In this document: positions 47,540 through 61,180 of the stretch, piece after piece | Position numbering within the stretch: the stretch's first letter is position 1 | Layout: each line of letters begins with the position of its first letter | Origin: Physcomitrium patens | Lineage: Eukaryota > Streptophyta > Bryopsida > Funariales > Funariaceae | Assembly: GCF_000002425.4 (NCBI RefSeq) | Contig: NC_037270.1 | Location: 3,379,834-3,443,833, forward strand | Direction of reading: 5' to 3' | DNA: 64,000 nt | Notes under the pieces: model-generated | Database searches by the model: none | Seen by the model: only the letters and a program-made list of their open reading frames with translations | What the model was told of the DNA's origin: nothing | Position numbers and translations under genes: made by a program

Positions 47540-49914
47540 ATGGCTATGGCTGGATCTCGGCGGATGGGCCTCCTGGCCCTGCTCCCCTTGCTGTCCAATT
47601 CTCACGACGCCGTTCTCTCTCACTCGAATGCTTACGGTGCGAGTTCTTAATCCTGTTCCCGTGGGTTGAGGTTTCGATTTTTATGGGTTAGAGATGGGAT
47701 GGGTGGATGAATTTGCGGTGTTGCAATGGGGCATTCTGTGACATGTCAAATTCTATGGGTAGTTTCTATGTGCGTGTGTGCGTTTGTTTCTTGAGCTACT
47801 GCTGGTTCAATCTGATCTCGTGAGGAACAAGGTTTGAGTTTTAGGGTTTTGGTCGACAATCCAGAATTGGGGTTGTCTGTGTTCGTGTTTGCCTACAGTT
47901 AGCAGCATCTGAATGGAAGATCTAGTTCAGGGTTGGAAACTAGGGGTGGCACGTTTGGGAAATGGGTTCCATTACACTTAATTATCTAGTCTACGTTGTC
48001 GACATTTTTCAAGATTTGGGGGTTGTGCGTTGATTGCTGTTGGGTTCTTCGACTGTAGATTCTAGTTGCTGATGTATTGCATGTGTAAGATATGGTGTAG
48101 TTGTATTCCAGAGGGTTGGTTGAAAGGTTCAGTACAGCTTCGATGTGCGTTCAGGGTCCAAAGATGTATCCACCGTCCAACGTGTTTGCATTACTACGTA
48201 GTTGGATCTGAATGGGAAGAAAATTGGGGTAGCAGAGAAGAATGTGAAGGAGCCCTTCACTGGCATTGAGTTTGAACAACAGAAGCAGATTGACAATAAT
48301 GATTATCATTTGCAAGCAACTGCAGTCCGTTGCATGCTGGGCCAGGTTTTTCCTCTTCCTTCAGCCCGAACAGAACACTTGAAACCCATGATTACTGAAA
48401 GTCGCAAGAACTTATGCAGGAGTACGCTTGTTCAGATTAACACATCAGTGATGGCATCATTTTCTCTACATCCTACACACCAGATTTTAATGCGTTTTCT
48501 TCATTGTGGTTGCTCATCGGGAGGTTGTTAATATGCACATTGGATCATACTCATTATTATCTATGGTTGGATGACAGTGCAAGATGGCAATGGCCAGGGC
48601 TTACGCAATTGGGTTGTACACGGAAGACAAACAGCCTGTGAGAAACTAAGTTCATTTTTTTGACATGTCTGGCATTATTGCTATCGATAACAAGGATGTC
48701 ACAGGATACAAATCCCTAGGGCACTTTAGAAGCCAATCACTTGTCCTTCGCTGGTTTGGGTGATAAAATATGTGTCTCGACAAATAAAGAAAAGTCTCTG
48801 CGCTCAATATAAAATATTACTGCCGATCATCTGTCGTTTTGCATTATTGTTGGTGATAACTTAACATTGTATGCTTGGTCATTAAGCACTGAGTTATGAC
48901 AACACACATGCAGTACCTAATTGACCAGGGTCTTACGTAATGTTTGTGAATAGGTTAATGAAACTGCAGTGTTGACTGGGGCGATGAATCGTATTCTTGT
49001 ACTTGTGATGGATAAGGATGTTGCAGGCCACCATATTGCTAAGGTTTACCTTTTACCCATTTTGAGCTGAATGCGTCTACAAATGTTCTGCAGGAATGGC
49101 GACTGACTGTATGGGTGATTGAGTTTGAAACCTTGTCCTGTAGCTCGATGAGAGTGATGGAATATATCATGGGATGTCTGACTTCGGTCATGGTTTGTGA
49201 GTAGGGCTTCGACAAGTCATTATTGCCTCGAATTCGTAAAGCACAGGCCGGATCAAAAAGAGGATCAGGCAAAGATGCAGTAAGTGGCCGATCATTTGTA
49301 TCTGTCAGTTTATTTCCTCTGTATAATAGTCCATGGGACGTATTCTCTACCCAGATTTAGACCTTCCTTTTGATTTGCCGTTTCTTCCGTTGCTTCCTTT
49401 TTGTGTATTTATGTGTTCTAGAAGCTGCACCATGTAGTCTGTATGATGTAGCGGTGACTTTATCATTGATCAAGCTCATGTAGAACAGTTACGGGACTTC
49501 ACGAAATGTTTCAATCGTGAGAAGACGTTGAAAAAGGGTTCAGAAGTTGCGCTGGTTTGTGATCTCTCCTTTGTTTTAATGTCAACATTCGCTCTTGCAG
49601 TGTGATTTCTATTCATTCATTTGATAAACTGGAAACATCACAATAGATGTAGCATACTTGAAAGTTTCTTTGTGAAATAATTTGAGCTTTTGATGGTCTG
49701 TTCAGTTGAATTTGACATCCGTGATGTTTGATGTGGATAATGTACAGTTGTGGACTCCAGACAACAAGCTTGTCGTATATTTTGATAATCAGTGGGTTCC
49801 TTTTCCTTGTGTTTGTTTAGCAGCTCGTTTATTTGCCTACTGCTCAGTAGCTAGTATGGGCTGATCATATAATTTAGAGAATGGTTCAAAAGATTCTTAT
49901 TTTTGTTCGTTTCA

Positions 49915-49955
<41 letters not shown>

Positions 49956-50159
49956 GTGTGTGTGTGTGTGTAAAATGTTAGAACCCTTTCATGTTAAAGT
50001 CTGACATGGTTTGGATGTGGGTGCAGGATGAGGGCAGTGATAGAGTCGCCCATTTTATGTCGGGCTGTTTTTGACATGTATCTAGGCGAAGATTCCATCT
50101 TCCGGAAATACCGAAACATGTCATTTACTTTCCACGGTGGCGCCGCTTCCGAAACATAA
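47540..50159 (+). CDS. Chalcone-isomerase-like (CHI-fold) protein
   Basis: Exons 2-8 are firm: 48202-48345, 48578-48637, 48954-49043, 49205-49279, 49489-49554, 49706-49791 and 50027-50159 (217 residues). They keep frame with GT-AG junctions. The order of motifs follows the CHI-like superfamily: VKEPFTGIEF, RAYAIGLYTED, NRILVLVMDKDVAGHHI, GFDKSLLPRIRKAQ, ALRDFTKCF...LKKGSEV, and IESPILCRAVFDMYLGED near the C-terminus. The first coding segment is probably 47540-47636 (MAMAGSRRMGLLALLPLLSN), a hydrophobic signal- or targeting-like peptide. It ends in a different phase from exon 2, so a small exon between 47637 and 48201 is missing or the start is elsewhere. Members include true flavonoid isomerases, fatty-acid-binding FAPs and non-catalytic CHIL. 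I cannot see the catalytic set that would make this a bona fide CHI. Confidence 0.75.
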
Positions 50160-51891
50160 GTGGCCTGATGCTTATCAGTTCGTGCACAACTGAGACAATT
50201 TTCTTACTGGAATGTGCACTTGCGTTTATTTTCTCTAAGTTTTCTTCGAGTTCTGAATGATCTTGAAGGTGGGCTTATGATGGTAACCTTAATGAAATGC
50301 AAGGTTTTCTTGTTGGCCACTCACTAATCTTGGACAGTCTCTTGTGATTTGTATTATATAATACATTTATTCACATAACCTATGTAGCTTAAAGTTGTTC
50401 CTGAAGTTAGATTTGGGTGATGCTTGTACAGAATAAATGGTCTCCTACTGCACAAATTGTGTACCTGGTGATGATCGCGGCTGCTGCTTCGTTATAAATT
50501 CCAAGTTTTTTGGAATAATATGCATAGAAGTTTCTCATGATTGAATTAACCATGGTGGAATGCCTGAGTTGAAACTTCTACTCGGGTTCTTCCAGGCCTT
50601 GAATGATGTATGATGAAAGCAATTGTTGAATTGCGCTATTTTGTGGTTTCGTGAAGGTGGTTGCGGTCATCTTCCCCTGTCAGATGAATAACAGAGGAAA
50701 CTCGTTTACGGATTGTTATCCTCGAAGGACCTGAAAACTTACCTATTCAAACACCTAAATCCTGCAGTTTGGAATACTGTTGCTCACGCACTTAAACAAC
50801 ATTTAATAATTGCGTCGCTCCGTTAATCGGTATGTTATACCTCAGCCAACATGCTGCTTTACTCAACGTGTGCACAGCTTTTCTGGTCGCCAAGCATTTT
50901 TGCACTCTACAGTAGAAGACTTTAGACCTTGAAATCGGTAATCCGTTCGGAGCATTGTCGATATTCAAGTGCATTTTGGTATGATAGTTTCATTTGCTCT
51001 TAGTACATTGGAGACTTTTTATCTCCGAAATAGACCTCTTACATGTAAAGACATGTTCCGTGTTGGGGTAGTGCTCGACGTGAACCGAGACTCTGGGACT
51101 TACGAGCATCAGGAAATCGGCGCGCTATGTTTTTTACGAAATTTACTAATTTTGCAATTACTATATGGTGGGACCCATGGTCGGCTGTGACTGGCTTCCA
51201 GAAATAGATTTTTGTCAAACGCACCTTGCACAATAGAACATGGACTGTTTGTAACATGAGTTGGCTCCCTTTGATTACATGCTTTGCTCTTTTCCAAGAG
51301 CTTCATCACAATTCTGAGATCCAATAGCTCCAGGCGTTCATTCTCTATTCAGGAGTCTTGAGCTCCATCGATTGCTGGAGGAGGGTTCCAGTGTCGAAGT
51401 CATGAATTTGTTGCAACTGTCTGGAAAGTTCAGGAATCTTCTCACTTACAGTCTTGAAATGTGTCATCCACTCGAGTCGTCTGAATAATCAGTTTCGCAA
51501 ACTCTATGCGCGATTTATTTAACAAAGAGCGATTTCTCACATCTGCAGTGCATACTGACACATAGAAACTTCTCATTTGAAACCTTCAGTTGTAGATCTG
51601 TGCGTAGATCGCAGTCACTTCTTCTAAGAGAACTTAGAAATAGCAAATTCATTCACAGGTTCACGTGAGTGCAGATGCAAACGGAGCCGGTTAGTGTGGG
51701 TCCAAGAACTTCGCACTACTTTGTGGGTCTGATTACAATCACTGCGTAACACCCAAGAGCTTATGACATGTAAGGACGTTGAATGACAGCATGCTCGGTG
51801 CAATGTTGTATTCTCAGTCCAAGAGTGTTTTGATTTCGCTGATAGCAAAGGGGGTTGGGCTGCGAAGCAGCAACTCTCGTATTCAGAAACC
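50160..51891. other. Intergenic region
   Basis: 3' flank of the CHI-like gene and promoter/leader of the next gene. Small ORFs near 50969-51324 lie on both strands and are not recognised. Nothing else stands out. Confidence 0.45.
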
Positions 51892-54085
51892 ATGAAGTTT
51901 GGAAGCGATTCCAAGAGGTTACAGTGCACTTGTGGAGTTGCCACTACTCTACTCTTTATGGTTTTGTGCACTCTATTTACCTTCGGCACTGTAGATTTTG
52001 GAGTGGATACATATCCATTCAACAGCCAACAGAAGGGTTTGGAGTGGATGTTTGGTTCGAAATCAGACGTAATCGCGTACAGTAAAAGTGTACCTCATTC
52101 TGTGTCTGTAGCGAGGGAGGCACAACATACGTGGGAGGGATTGAATCCACCCTCCCAACCTCCAGAAAACGTACCCACCATGGAACTAAAAGAAGTGTAC
52201 AATGTGACGCAATCTACAGAGATGGTGCACGTTGCGCCTGCCCCACTGGAAGAATTTATTGATTCAGTCGAAGCCTTGAATGGTGATGTCGATGCAGTGG
52301 AAGCTGCTCCTCCCTCTCATGTAGAATATGACAGCGATTTTGCAGATGCTTCACTGGACGGGGATCGTCTGGATTCAGTGAAGGCTGAGCCGTTCTCTGA
52401 AGATTCTGAACAAGAATTCAATGCATCGGCGATCAACTTGGACCCCAACGAGGATGTGGTTCTTGAAACTACCGTTGTGTCGATGGGATTGAAATACGAC
52501 GCATGTTTGTTAGTGATTCTGGGCAGGAGGGCACAGGCCGATCGACAGGCCCTGCCCTATGAAGAGCTCTACAGACTGTTCAATGCCGCAAAGAGGCCTT
52601 GGAAAACCTTGAGGGACAAAAAATTGCTCGTAGGGACCGACTCTCCAACCATTTTTTGCAAGATGGTTCGAGACTCTCTGGGTCCGGCGGCTGCTTGCTC
52701 CAACTTCAACAAATTCCAAGTCGAGAAGAAACATGTAAGCATGTCAACTTACGATGGCTGCTTCCATCTTCACCATGCAAATGCATGTATATGCCGGAAT
52801 TCTAAAATTACAATTTTTTAATCCAAATTCTATTTTATAGTCTCCGCAGTGCAAGCTTCTGATTGTCGGAGAGACGAAGAGGTATACTCAACACCCATCA
52901 CTCAGCCTATTGCGGAAGTCTAATTTGCTCTGGGATTCGGAGGAAATCGTGGATCTAGACGTCGAGGACCCTGAAAGACAACCTCCACTCTTACCCGAAT
53001 CGCAATGGCGACCCACCGTAGTGACTACCTTCAGCAGCAACCACGTTGAAGTCGGCCTCCTCCTGCTTAGATCTCTCGGTAGAATTGCAGCTCAGCAAAA
53101 CAAGTACAACATTTCAGTGGTGGTTTGGACGATGAACGATTTCCCGAGTGTTGCCCGAAGAACTTTGGCCTGTGTGGTGCCGGAGCTCCAAACTTTGTAC
53201 AAAGTTCCCACGGAGGTTCGAGAATTTGATTTTAGTGCCTGGCCGAGTTGGATGCGTATCAATCAGAAGCGTGCTTACAATGGCGGAAGAGGTCACACCT
53301 TCTGATCCATTTCTTCGTGCGAGAGGATTAGGGCTTTGAAAATTGCAACACTAATTGTCAGCTGAGCATCCATCGCTGTTCGGAGACGTGGCTTTATTGG
53401 GTGAGTACGCGTGGAAGGCAGTAATGATCCACACTGTCTTGGTGGAACGGGGGTTTGTCTACTGGGCAGATGCCGGAAATCGTTTCCGAACCGTCAACGG
53501 ACTAATCCTAACGCTAAATCACGTAAGACTGAAAGGGTTTGCATCACGGTTGTCCGGCGGGCGCGTGAAGAATTGGTGCCATGTGAAGCAGCTGGAGTAT
53601 TTTGGCGCAAACAAACCCGCCATAAAAAGGTTGCCAAACTGCGACGCATCAAGTATTGGCTTCACTCTCCTTAGGTGCACACACCCACACAAATACATAA
53701 TTATTTATATATGTATGTATGTATGTAGAGGATTCTGCTTTTTTTCCCTGCACAACTCATGAACTTTCACCCAAGCACGAACCTGGAAGCCTTCAGAATT
53801 AGTAATGAATACCTGTTTGTTGCCACCTACAGTTACACCAGGTTAGTAAGGCCATGGTACGAGTGTTCAATCACCCGGCAATGCATTGCTCCTGATGGAA
53901 CAAGTCGGAAGAACCACAGACAAGACCAGTCTGCTCTCACCGTGCTCGCAGCACTGTCCGGAGATAGATGCGCAGGAGTGGATTCCGGAATCAGCAAGCA
54001 AATGGACAGCCACCCTAGGAGCTACATGGTCGGTGTCTCCACAACTCACTGCTACAAGGATCCGCTCAACATAAAATGGCATTGA
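51892..54085 (+). CDS. Type II membrane protein, DUF1647/glycosyltransferase-like
   Basis: Four exons: 51892-52734, 52841-53291, 53362-53674 and 53833-54085, 619 residues, in frame with GT-AG sites. The last acceptor could also be at 53842. The N-terminus has one hydrophobic segment (VATTLLFMVLCTLFTFGTV, residues ~16-34) after a short basic tail, a signal anchor typical of Golgi type II proteins. An acidic stem of about 170 residues follows. The C-terminal half resembles plant and animal proteins annotated DUF1647 or glycosyltransferase-like: TVVTTFSSNHVEVGLLLLRS, ISVVVWTMND, EYAWKAVMIHTVL, GFVYWADAGNRF (an acidic WxDxG site), RPWYECSITRQCIAP and RKNHRQDQSALTVL. I infer a lumenal transferase, but donor and acceptor are unknown. 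Cysteines around WYEC and QCIAP could form a disulphide. Confidence 0.7.
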
Positions 54086-56538
54086 CCACCGTCCCGCTCA
54101 TCAGTCTTCTTCGGGAATCTCCCAGAACGTGCAAGGAGCCGCTATACATTCATAAACACCCAACATTTGTGCTTCACTGGGAGTTGGGAGGAGACACAGC
54201 TGAGCTTGCTTCACTCTTGCAACCCAATCTTGCTTAGATCATCCCCACCAGCAACACAATTCCCTCAGCGATTGCTGATGTTTGTAAACCTCATAAGGAA
54301 ACTATCTGCACTGGCTGCAGTAGAGAATTTCATTTCCTATTCCGTGGGTTCGAGGTTACGAATCCGAGTGCTCTCAGAGCTGGTCACCTCGACGTAATTG
54401 TTCATGCGGTGGCCCATTCGAAGATGCAGGATCTCATCGTCTGTATGTACACACAATTCCTGCACGTCTAAGCTTTGCACCGATTCTTCGTTATCGATAC
54501 AAAGCTGGCTCAGGTAGATAATTTTCCAAGCCGTGACTCGTTCTTCATTTTGTATCAAATCACTCCTTACTCGAAATTATCAAAGACAACAACACTTTAT
54601 TCAATAGAAAAGTCTTATATATCATGTAGAAGTTAATCTTTCTTGTAACTCATTAGTTACTAAACTTCACCACCATAGCACTCAGTCCTTATGCTTGCTT
54701 GCTGTGATTGTCTACAGCAGTTATAATGGGTACCATCTTTTACACTAGTGCACAACAACAATGCAATTTCCACTTGCAAAAAATAGTGTTTTCAGGTCTT
54801 GCAGACGTTAAGGGTGCAATCTCTTTGCAAGCTCTTTTGGCAAGGAAGGGTCTCCACTTCGTTCATGTAACCTGAACTCAACCCATGCTGATATTATATG
54901 TGCAAGTTAGTAAGTTTTTTAGTCTGATTCTTTTGAGAAGCAATGAATTGAACTTTGGTTAGCGTATTTGAATCAAAGGATGAATTCCAAGCATGGTGAA
55001 AGTCATATAAAGGTATCATCTTTTTGTGGTCCAATGCATTTTATGTGTCATTACTATTTCAACCTCATAAATGTAAAGATGTCACTCTTGAGTGACTTCT
55101 TTTGTTTATACTCAATTTATTAAGTCATCCCCAAAATGTTTACAAACTACTCCTTTTGGATTTTTGAAAATGAGTTAGGAAATATTTGAGAATATACTTA
55201 TATTTTTCTAAGTAGTATTGTGTGGATCCAATTTGATTATGCCACAATATTCTACTAAATGTAGAGTAAGTTTCTTACAACCAAGTCTTTGTCACCAAGT
55301 CAAAAAGTGACATTGAACTTGTCTCCTTCTGGTCTTGAGACATTATATGACAATGCTTACAATTTGATTAAAAGAATCTATGAAAATCAGAAATGATTTT
55401 TTGAGCTTATTTAAATAATAAGAAGAAGTTTTAAGACCTTGTAGTGGAGTAGAAATTTCTACTAAGTGGTTCTAGAGTTTCTTCAGAACTTTGCAATATC
55501 ACCTTGAAAGAATTATTATTATTATTATTATTTATTTTTTTAAAAATATTACCAAGTCCTCAAGAACCATATAAAAGAGCACGATTTTTAATATCCAAGT
55601 AAGGTATATGAATTTTTTCCAAAATACTAAACGAAAATATAGAAGAACTTTAATTCTTCATTAATTTTTTTCTATTTAAAAAAATATCTTATTACATAAT
55701 TTGGTTCCCTCTAATCTTTTCATTAAAATAGCTTATTTAATACAATACAAATTAAAAAATTGATTTTTTTTCATTTATACTTTATTTTCGATATTTCTTC
55801 TTTTATCTCATTTAGATTTCTATTTAAGAAAAAGTATAACTTTGAATTTCTATAAAAAATTTCATATTAATAATAATATAATTTATTATTTTAGAAAAGT
55901 GAATGTAAATAGTTATAGATTGAAAAAATAAGATTTTTTTTAAAATAATGTAAAAATAATTAATAAAATAATGGAATAAAAAAATTGAAGAAGTTTTAGT
56001 AAGAAATAATATTAAAAAATAAAAATATGTAGATATAACACATGTGGTTAGAAAAGCATATGTACATTGCAAAGCTTTACAGGCATAAATAAGTATTTGT
56101 ATAGAAAATATAAAATTCAATAAAAACAATCTTACATTATTTCTGTTACATTTTTTGGTAAATAATGTATTGTGCACTAAAAATACTTAATGAATTTATA
56201 CATTTATACCCTACTTGCAGGAATTTGTTTTTAAACTTTTTGAAAGCTCTCAGACATAAAATTGTATTTTGAATTTATGGTTACTAAAAAATTGAAATAA
56301 AAACCAAAATCCATAAGCTTCAACAACAGAAATAGAAACATATTCCAACATGAAAGTGAAACCAGCTTTGATATCCGGACCCGAAGAAATGTGCAACGCC
56401 GCAACAAACTGCACAACAACTAATGTAACAACCCTACAATTCCAAATCTCAAACGCTCATTCTTACACAAAGCACTGTAAAAGCTAAAACAAAACAGTCT
56501 CAATGAAGGGTTTTCTTCCTCAATTCTTGTCACGTATT

Positions 56539-56573
<35 letters not shown>

Positions 56574-57316
56574 ATATATACAAATATATGTATTTCTTGT
56601 TGGTTTTAAGTTCTTGTGGTTCACAGTGGGCAAAATGCACTATCTCTATGCTACTTTCTAGCATCGTGGTTGACTTGGCGGTGCCGAGACATATCCGGTT
56701 CAGTTTCAAAGCAACACAGACAATAAGTTGAACTGGGAAAAGTCAACGTCGACATCGCAGTCTGTCAAGCCTGATCGGCGGTCAAAGCGAGCGTTTCTAG
56801 AAGATTGAAATAACGGAACTGTGCATGGTTTGATTGATTGTGCTAAGGGTGAAGAAGTGAATGGTCGCAAGCACGGGCGGAGGGATTGATAATACAGAAG
56901 AAGAGCGCGGCACTCGGGGGGTTCCAACAATGAGTTGGCAGCTTTACTTCAAAGGCAAACAGGAGGAATTCGATGAGAATGAGGACCAGATAAAAGCAGG
57001 CTCATCGGTTCCGTCAATTGTAGAGGCGCCTGAATGTTTACTTATCCCTGAGCTAAGGCTAGACTGATCGCTATACATTACATCGCCGCAGGAACGGTAA
57101 TAAATTTACAGATATGGGTAGGGAGGAAGTGAGGGAGGGAGGGGGGGACTTTGATTTGACGACAACCGGTAACAGGTCTCAGACAGACTCACTGAAAGAC
57201 TCATGAGGGAGAACTTCATCGACATGTTGCGAGTATCGATCTCACAAGTTAATACCAGGACTTGGTGCACAGCCCAGTGTGTGTTCAGGGAGAGCCGCAT
57301 GGGGTTGTTGTTGTTT
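54086..57316. other. Intergenic region with AT-rich core
   Basis: 54580-56200 is AT-rich, with an (ATT)n run near 55510-55530 and long A/T runs. A (TA)n(TG)n microsatellite is near 56539-56580. ORFs at 55824-56177 and 56231-56419 on minus are Phe/Ile/Tyr-rich chance frames. 56640-57316 is less AT-rich and holds the 3' flank of the arogenate dehydratase gene. No gene was recognised. Confidence 0.5.
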
Positions 57317-58603
57317 CTAAGCTCTCATGGGACTCATATCCATGGGATAACTACCTAGAACTCTTAAGAAAGTGGCGAACTCTTGTAAATGTCCCAAAGC
57401 GTTCTGGGCGCGGACGTCGGCCATGGATGCCTCAAAATCGATGTAGAAGAGGTAGTCGAAGTACTTGGCGGAGCCGTTGTTGCTGTCGTCGACAACCCGC
57501 AGTGGTCTCTTCCGCTGAGGCCGGCTTTCGATTTTTGTGAGATTGATGTCCCGGAGGGCGAAAACTGAGAGTGCCTTGAAGAGGACGCCAGGTCCTTCCT
57601 CCAAGGTGAACACGATGCTGGTTTTGAATTTTCGGTCGGTTCTGGGCATGACGGGCTCCCTGGCAAGCATGAGAAACCGGGTAACGTTATCCAAATCGTC
57701 TTGGATCCCGTCCATCAAAATTTCGAGTCCGTAAATCTCCGCAGCGCGGGCGCTCGCAACAGCTCCCGTATCGCGGAGGTTGTGAGCGGCGATGAATTGT
57801 GCTGCCCCAGCTGTATCGTCTACCGCTTCGCGCGTGACGCCCAATTTGGTCAAAGTCTGCTCGCACTGCGCTAGAGCTTGAGGATGACTCACCACTCGCT
57901 GCAGTTCCTCCTTCTTCACACCCGGAATGCCCATGAGGCAGTGGTGAATGCCGAGCTGCACTTCGCCAACTATGTGCAAGCGATGACGGAGAAGAAGGTC
58001 GTAATTGCGATGGATGCTGCCTCCTAGGGAATTTTCTACCGGTAACACCGCTCTGTCCACCAACCAGAGCTCCACCGCCGAAAATGCTGCCTCAAACTGC
58101 TCGCATGGAACTGCTTCACAACGCGGGTACGCCTTTGCCGCTGCTGCTTCACTGTACGCCCCTGGAACCCCCTGATATGCAACTCGCAGATCGGCAGTTT
58201 CTCGCGGCGGTAGTACACCGATATCAGTTATAGACAATGGCTTCGGCAGGTGCAAACTCACCATCTGACTAGTCGACACTTCCAGAGTGGTTCCATTCGA
58301 CGCCGCTTGCGTGTCCAAAACCTCCTGAAATTGCGTCAAGCCATGCTCTGGCTCAGACTTATCCTCCTTCCGACTCGCCCCATTTTGTGTCACCTTCTGC
58401 AGAAAAGCGTTCGATGCTGGCCATGAACTGGATGCAGCAGCTCTGCAGCTAAGGGCTTTCTTATTGTCGCTCGTCCTCTGCAACACTATCCGTGTGGCCG
58501 TTCCCAACCATCCAAGCGTCTTCTTTCCATTCGGCGCATTTCCGACTATGGGAAACGATTCAATCCTCAACAATTTATCGCCAGGGCATATCTTCAACGC
58601 CAT
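57317..58603 (-). CDS. ADT: Arogenate/prephenate dehydratase, plastid-targeted
   Basis: One uninterrupted exon of 428 residues. The ATG at 58603 is chosen; the frame extends to 58630 only through a TTG codon. Residues 1 to ~125 are rich in Ser, Ala and basic residues, consistent with a plastid transit peptide. The dehydratase domain follows: [55 protein letters not shown] and the catalytic TRF motif in NVTRFLML. The C-terminal ACT regulatory domain has [20 protein letters not shown] and the phenylalanine-binding motif ESRPQR, and ends in GSYPMD. It converts arogenate (or prephenate) to phenylalanine (or phenylpyruvate) in the shikimate pathway, with feedback by Phe through the ACT domain. Lack of introns is common in plant ADT genes. 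Preference between the two substrates cannot be told by eye. Confidence 0.95.
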   Translation of the reverse strand: MALKICPGDKLLRIESFPIVGNAPNGKKTLGWLGTATRIVLQRTSDNKKALSCRAAASSSWPASNAFLQKVTQNGASRKEDKSEPEHGLTQFQEVLDTQAASNGTTLEVSTSQMVSLHLPKPLSITDIGVLPPRETADLRVAYQGVPGAYSEAAAAKAYPRCEAVPCEQFEAAFSAVELWLVDRAVLPVENSLGGSIHRNYDLLLRHRLHIVGEVQLGIHHCLMGIPGVKKEELQRVVSHPQALAQCEQTLTKLGVTREAVDDTAGAAQFIAAHNLRDTGAVASARAAEIYGLEILMDGIQDDLDNVTRFLMLAREPVMPRTDRKFKTSIVFTLEEGPGVLFKALSVFALRDINLTKIESRPQRKRPLRVVDDSNNGSAKYFDYLFYIDFEASMADVRAQNALGHLQEFATFLRVLGSYPMDMSPMRA

Positions 58604-60666
58604 GGTGCTTGATCTGCCGCTGTAGCCCAACAGTACCAGTGAGAAAAATCTTACAACTTACAAGCTGATTCAGGTTGCTAATCACCACGCTAATTACAAA
58701 GAGTGGTTCTTCCCACCCTACGGCCTTTCCCCTGGAGTACGTAGCACTGCACACGAAGGGCGCGACAAAGAAGATTTTACCAAACACACGCCAACAAAAT
58801 TGTCAATCTATGAACTTCTCACACTCTGTAGCGCAGATTAACAAGCGGATTCCTAAATTCCACTGAGTTGCGCAAACACAGAATTCAGGTAGTTCCAAGG
58901 GGTTTCTTTAAAAAAACTACTGATGATCATTGCAGACCTTGAGTCCACTCACATCTAGCACTTCTTATGAACACTCCTGCTCACAACCTACACTAAGATT
59001 TGTCCGTGCCGAGGGTATCAGGCCCAAGGAAAAAAGTTTGTGTAGCAATCTACGCACTTATGCAAGGCATCACACAAATTCACAAACACAACAGAAAAAC
59101 TAGTCGCATCTCTCTTGAACGAACATCAACTGGAGATGAAAGATCAAACTTCCGTGAACAAACTTGCCCTACGCTACACCCTGGCTGAGGCACTTTAGAA
59201 ATCGGACGTCTCGGAGCCAAAGAGGCTCCCCCAGCAACACGGATAACGGCAACTAGGAATGAATTTCAAGGGAAGCGCTGTGGAGCTCTCCCAACTGCAC
59301 ATGAAACACAAGCGTCGAAGGGGGGCGAAAGCAGAAATGGTGCAGATCGAGGCCTCTCGGAGGCTGCGCTGTACAGATTTGAATAGGCCTTCGTCTCTAA
59401 CCGCTTCGGTGAACCCCCCAGTCAACTTATCCACGCTACTTTTCGCCACCGCGGTGCTTTCTCGCAGGCTTCTCCCATCCCGGGCCCGCTACACTCCATC
59501 TCAACCATCGATTCCACTGCGACTTCGTTCCTCCGTTTTCCAGCTCACTCATTCTCATGCACCACATGAATGCGAAACCTCGGAGTTATGGAACAAAACC
59601 TCCGATCCGCGTGATTGCCAAGCCCCGGAGTGTGAAGAATATTCAAACCGCCGCACTTCCGAATTCACTGCACAAATGTGAAGCTCTTTAATTGAGAACC
59701 ACAGTCATGATCTGTGGACTACGCAACTAGTATGAAGTTTTGTTTTTTTTTGTATAAAAACCCCCTCCGTTTTTTAAGGTCACATGCTGGCTGTGTGTGA
59801 AGGGACCAATCACGAAAATAGCACCCACTGTTGATCTCACCGTTGAAATTAGGGTTCCAGGTCCAGGAAAAAAGTATCATTGAATATGCACAAAGTCCAC
59901 TAACTAGGCAATCCCACTTCCACTGTTCTCAAGAGTCCACTGGAATTGACCACAAGGGAAACTCATGAAGGAAAAGGAAAGGCAATAGCCATGAGTCACC
60001 CTCATTGACCTCTGGGAAGAAAACTAGCATTACTTCTGAAGCTTTTTGTTGACTCTGAGCTGTTCTTCCAGTCAAAGCTTCTACTCCCTCTTGTTTCCAC
60101 CTGGCCAAAATTCTCTGTTGATGGCCTGCAAAGCTGTGCCCCAAAAGCTGCACAAAAGTGGGGTTTGATCCCCATCATGCACAGGAAACCAGAACTGTCC
60201 CACCTGGATGTTGCTCCCCCAAAACCTCAGTTGGGGTGGGGATGGGGCATGGGTGTGTGTGTGACAAGATCCCCCCCTTTATTTTCCTATGCACAATTGA
60301 GAGCTTGTTCTAGGACCTATTCTTTCACATTATGGGTCTCAACCCTGGGTGGGAATCATAGGGAAAGGGAGTCAATTTCAGTGCACAGAATTCAACTTGA
60401 GAGACTAAGGAGCATTAAACATGTGATCCCACCATTTATATGGAGATGATGAGGTCATGGCTTGTTGCATTCCTTGAGAATTGGTTGGCCAAGCCTTGGT
60501 ATACCAATCACAGTTGAATTACATTCAGGATTGCAGCTCAACTTTTTGAAAGAAACCCTCACAATGTTTGGGCTTTTGAATATACCCTGCTGATGGAACA
60601 GAGGGAGAGTTATAAAAATGAAACCTAAAAGAAACTGTAAAAATGTAAATGAACAAAAATGAATCA

Positions 60667-60697
<31 letters not shown>

Positions 60698-60867
60698 TTG
60701 AATACAAGAGAGGTAATATGATGTGAAAACTTAACTCTTAATATGGAACAGTTATATCTAAAAAGTTGTGAGTACTTTAGTCTATTGCAAAATACAATGT
60801 GTCATTCAAAATTACAGTTAGTGCATGTATGTACAACATGGAAATTCCTCAAAGAAATATATTGTAA
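58604..60867. other. Upstream region of ADT and intergenic DNA
   Basis: 58604-59700 is the likely promoter and leader region of the ADT gene on the minus strand. ORFs at 59000-59188, 59259-59681 and 59195-59449 overlap on opposite strands and show no known family. C- and G-runs near 60270 and 60230 and a (TA)n tract at 60668-60693 mark the end of the gene island. Confidence 0.45.
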
Positions 60868-61180
60868 TAAGTTAACCATGTAGTGTATAAGTTGACCATG
60901 TAGTGCACATAAAGGAAACTCGCCTTATAAATTAGACATATGTCTTGCAAGTTGGACAAGTATTAGTGGTCTTATAGAATATTACCACATAGCTCCTAGT
61001 TAAATTCTATGTATAGAGGTAAGAATAAAGCCTTCTTCACTCTTATTAATACCTTTATTGTTCTTAATCTTGTTTCATGAGTCTCTAGTCTTCTTGTTTT
61101 TGGCAATGGTAATCGTATGTTTTTCTAGTAACAAAAGAACATACTTATCTTTTAATTTTTTATAATTTATGTCCTTGACA
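60868..61180 (+). repeat. 5'-truncated LTR copy, second Gypsy family
   Basis: It matches the 3' two thirds of the LTR at 61743-62300: AAACTCGCCTTATAA versus AAACTTGCCTTTTAA, TAAAGCCTTCTTCACTCTT and GAGTCTCTAGTCTTCTTG, ending GTCCTTGACA at 61180. The ~80 bp beyond (ATTTGATAAGAGTGCTAATT) also match DNA next to the copy at 12361, so both belong to one subfamily. Confidence 0.65.

Noticed and set aside
55824..56177. 117-codon minus-strand ORF, hydrophobic
   Set aside because: Phe/Ile/Leu/Tyr-rich translation of AT-rich DNA. It looks like a membrane protein only because of base composition.
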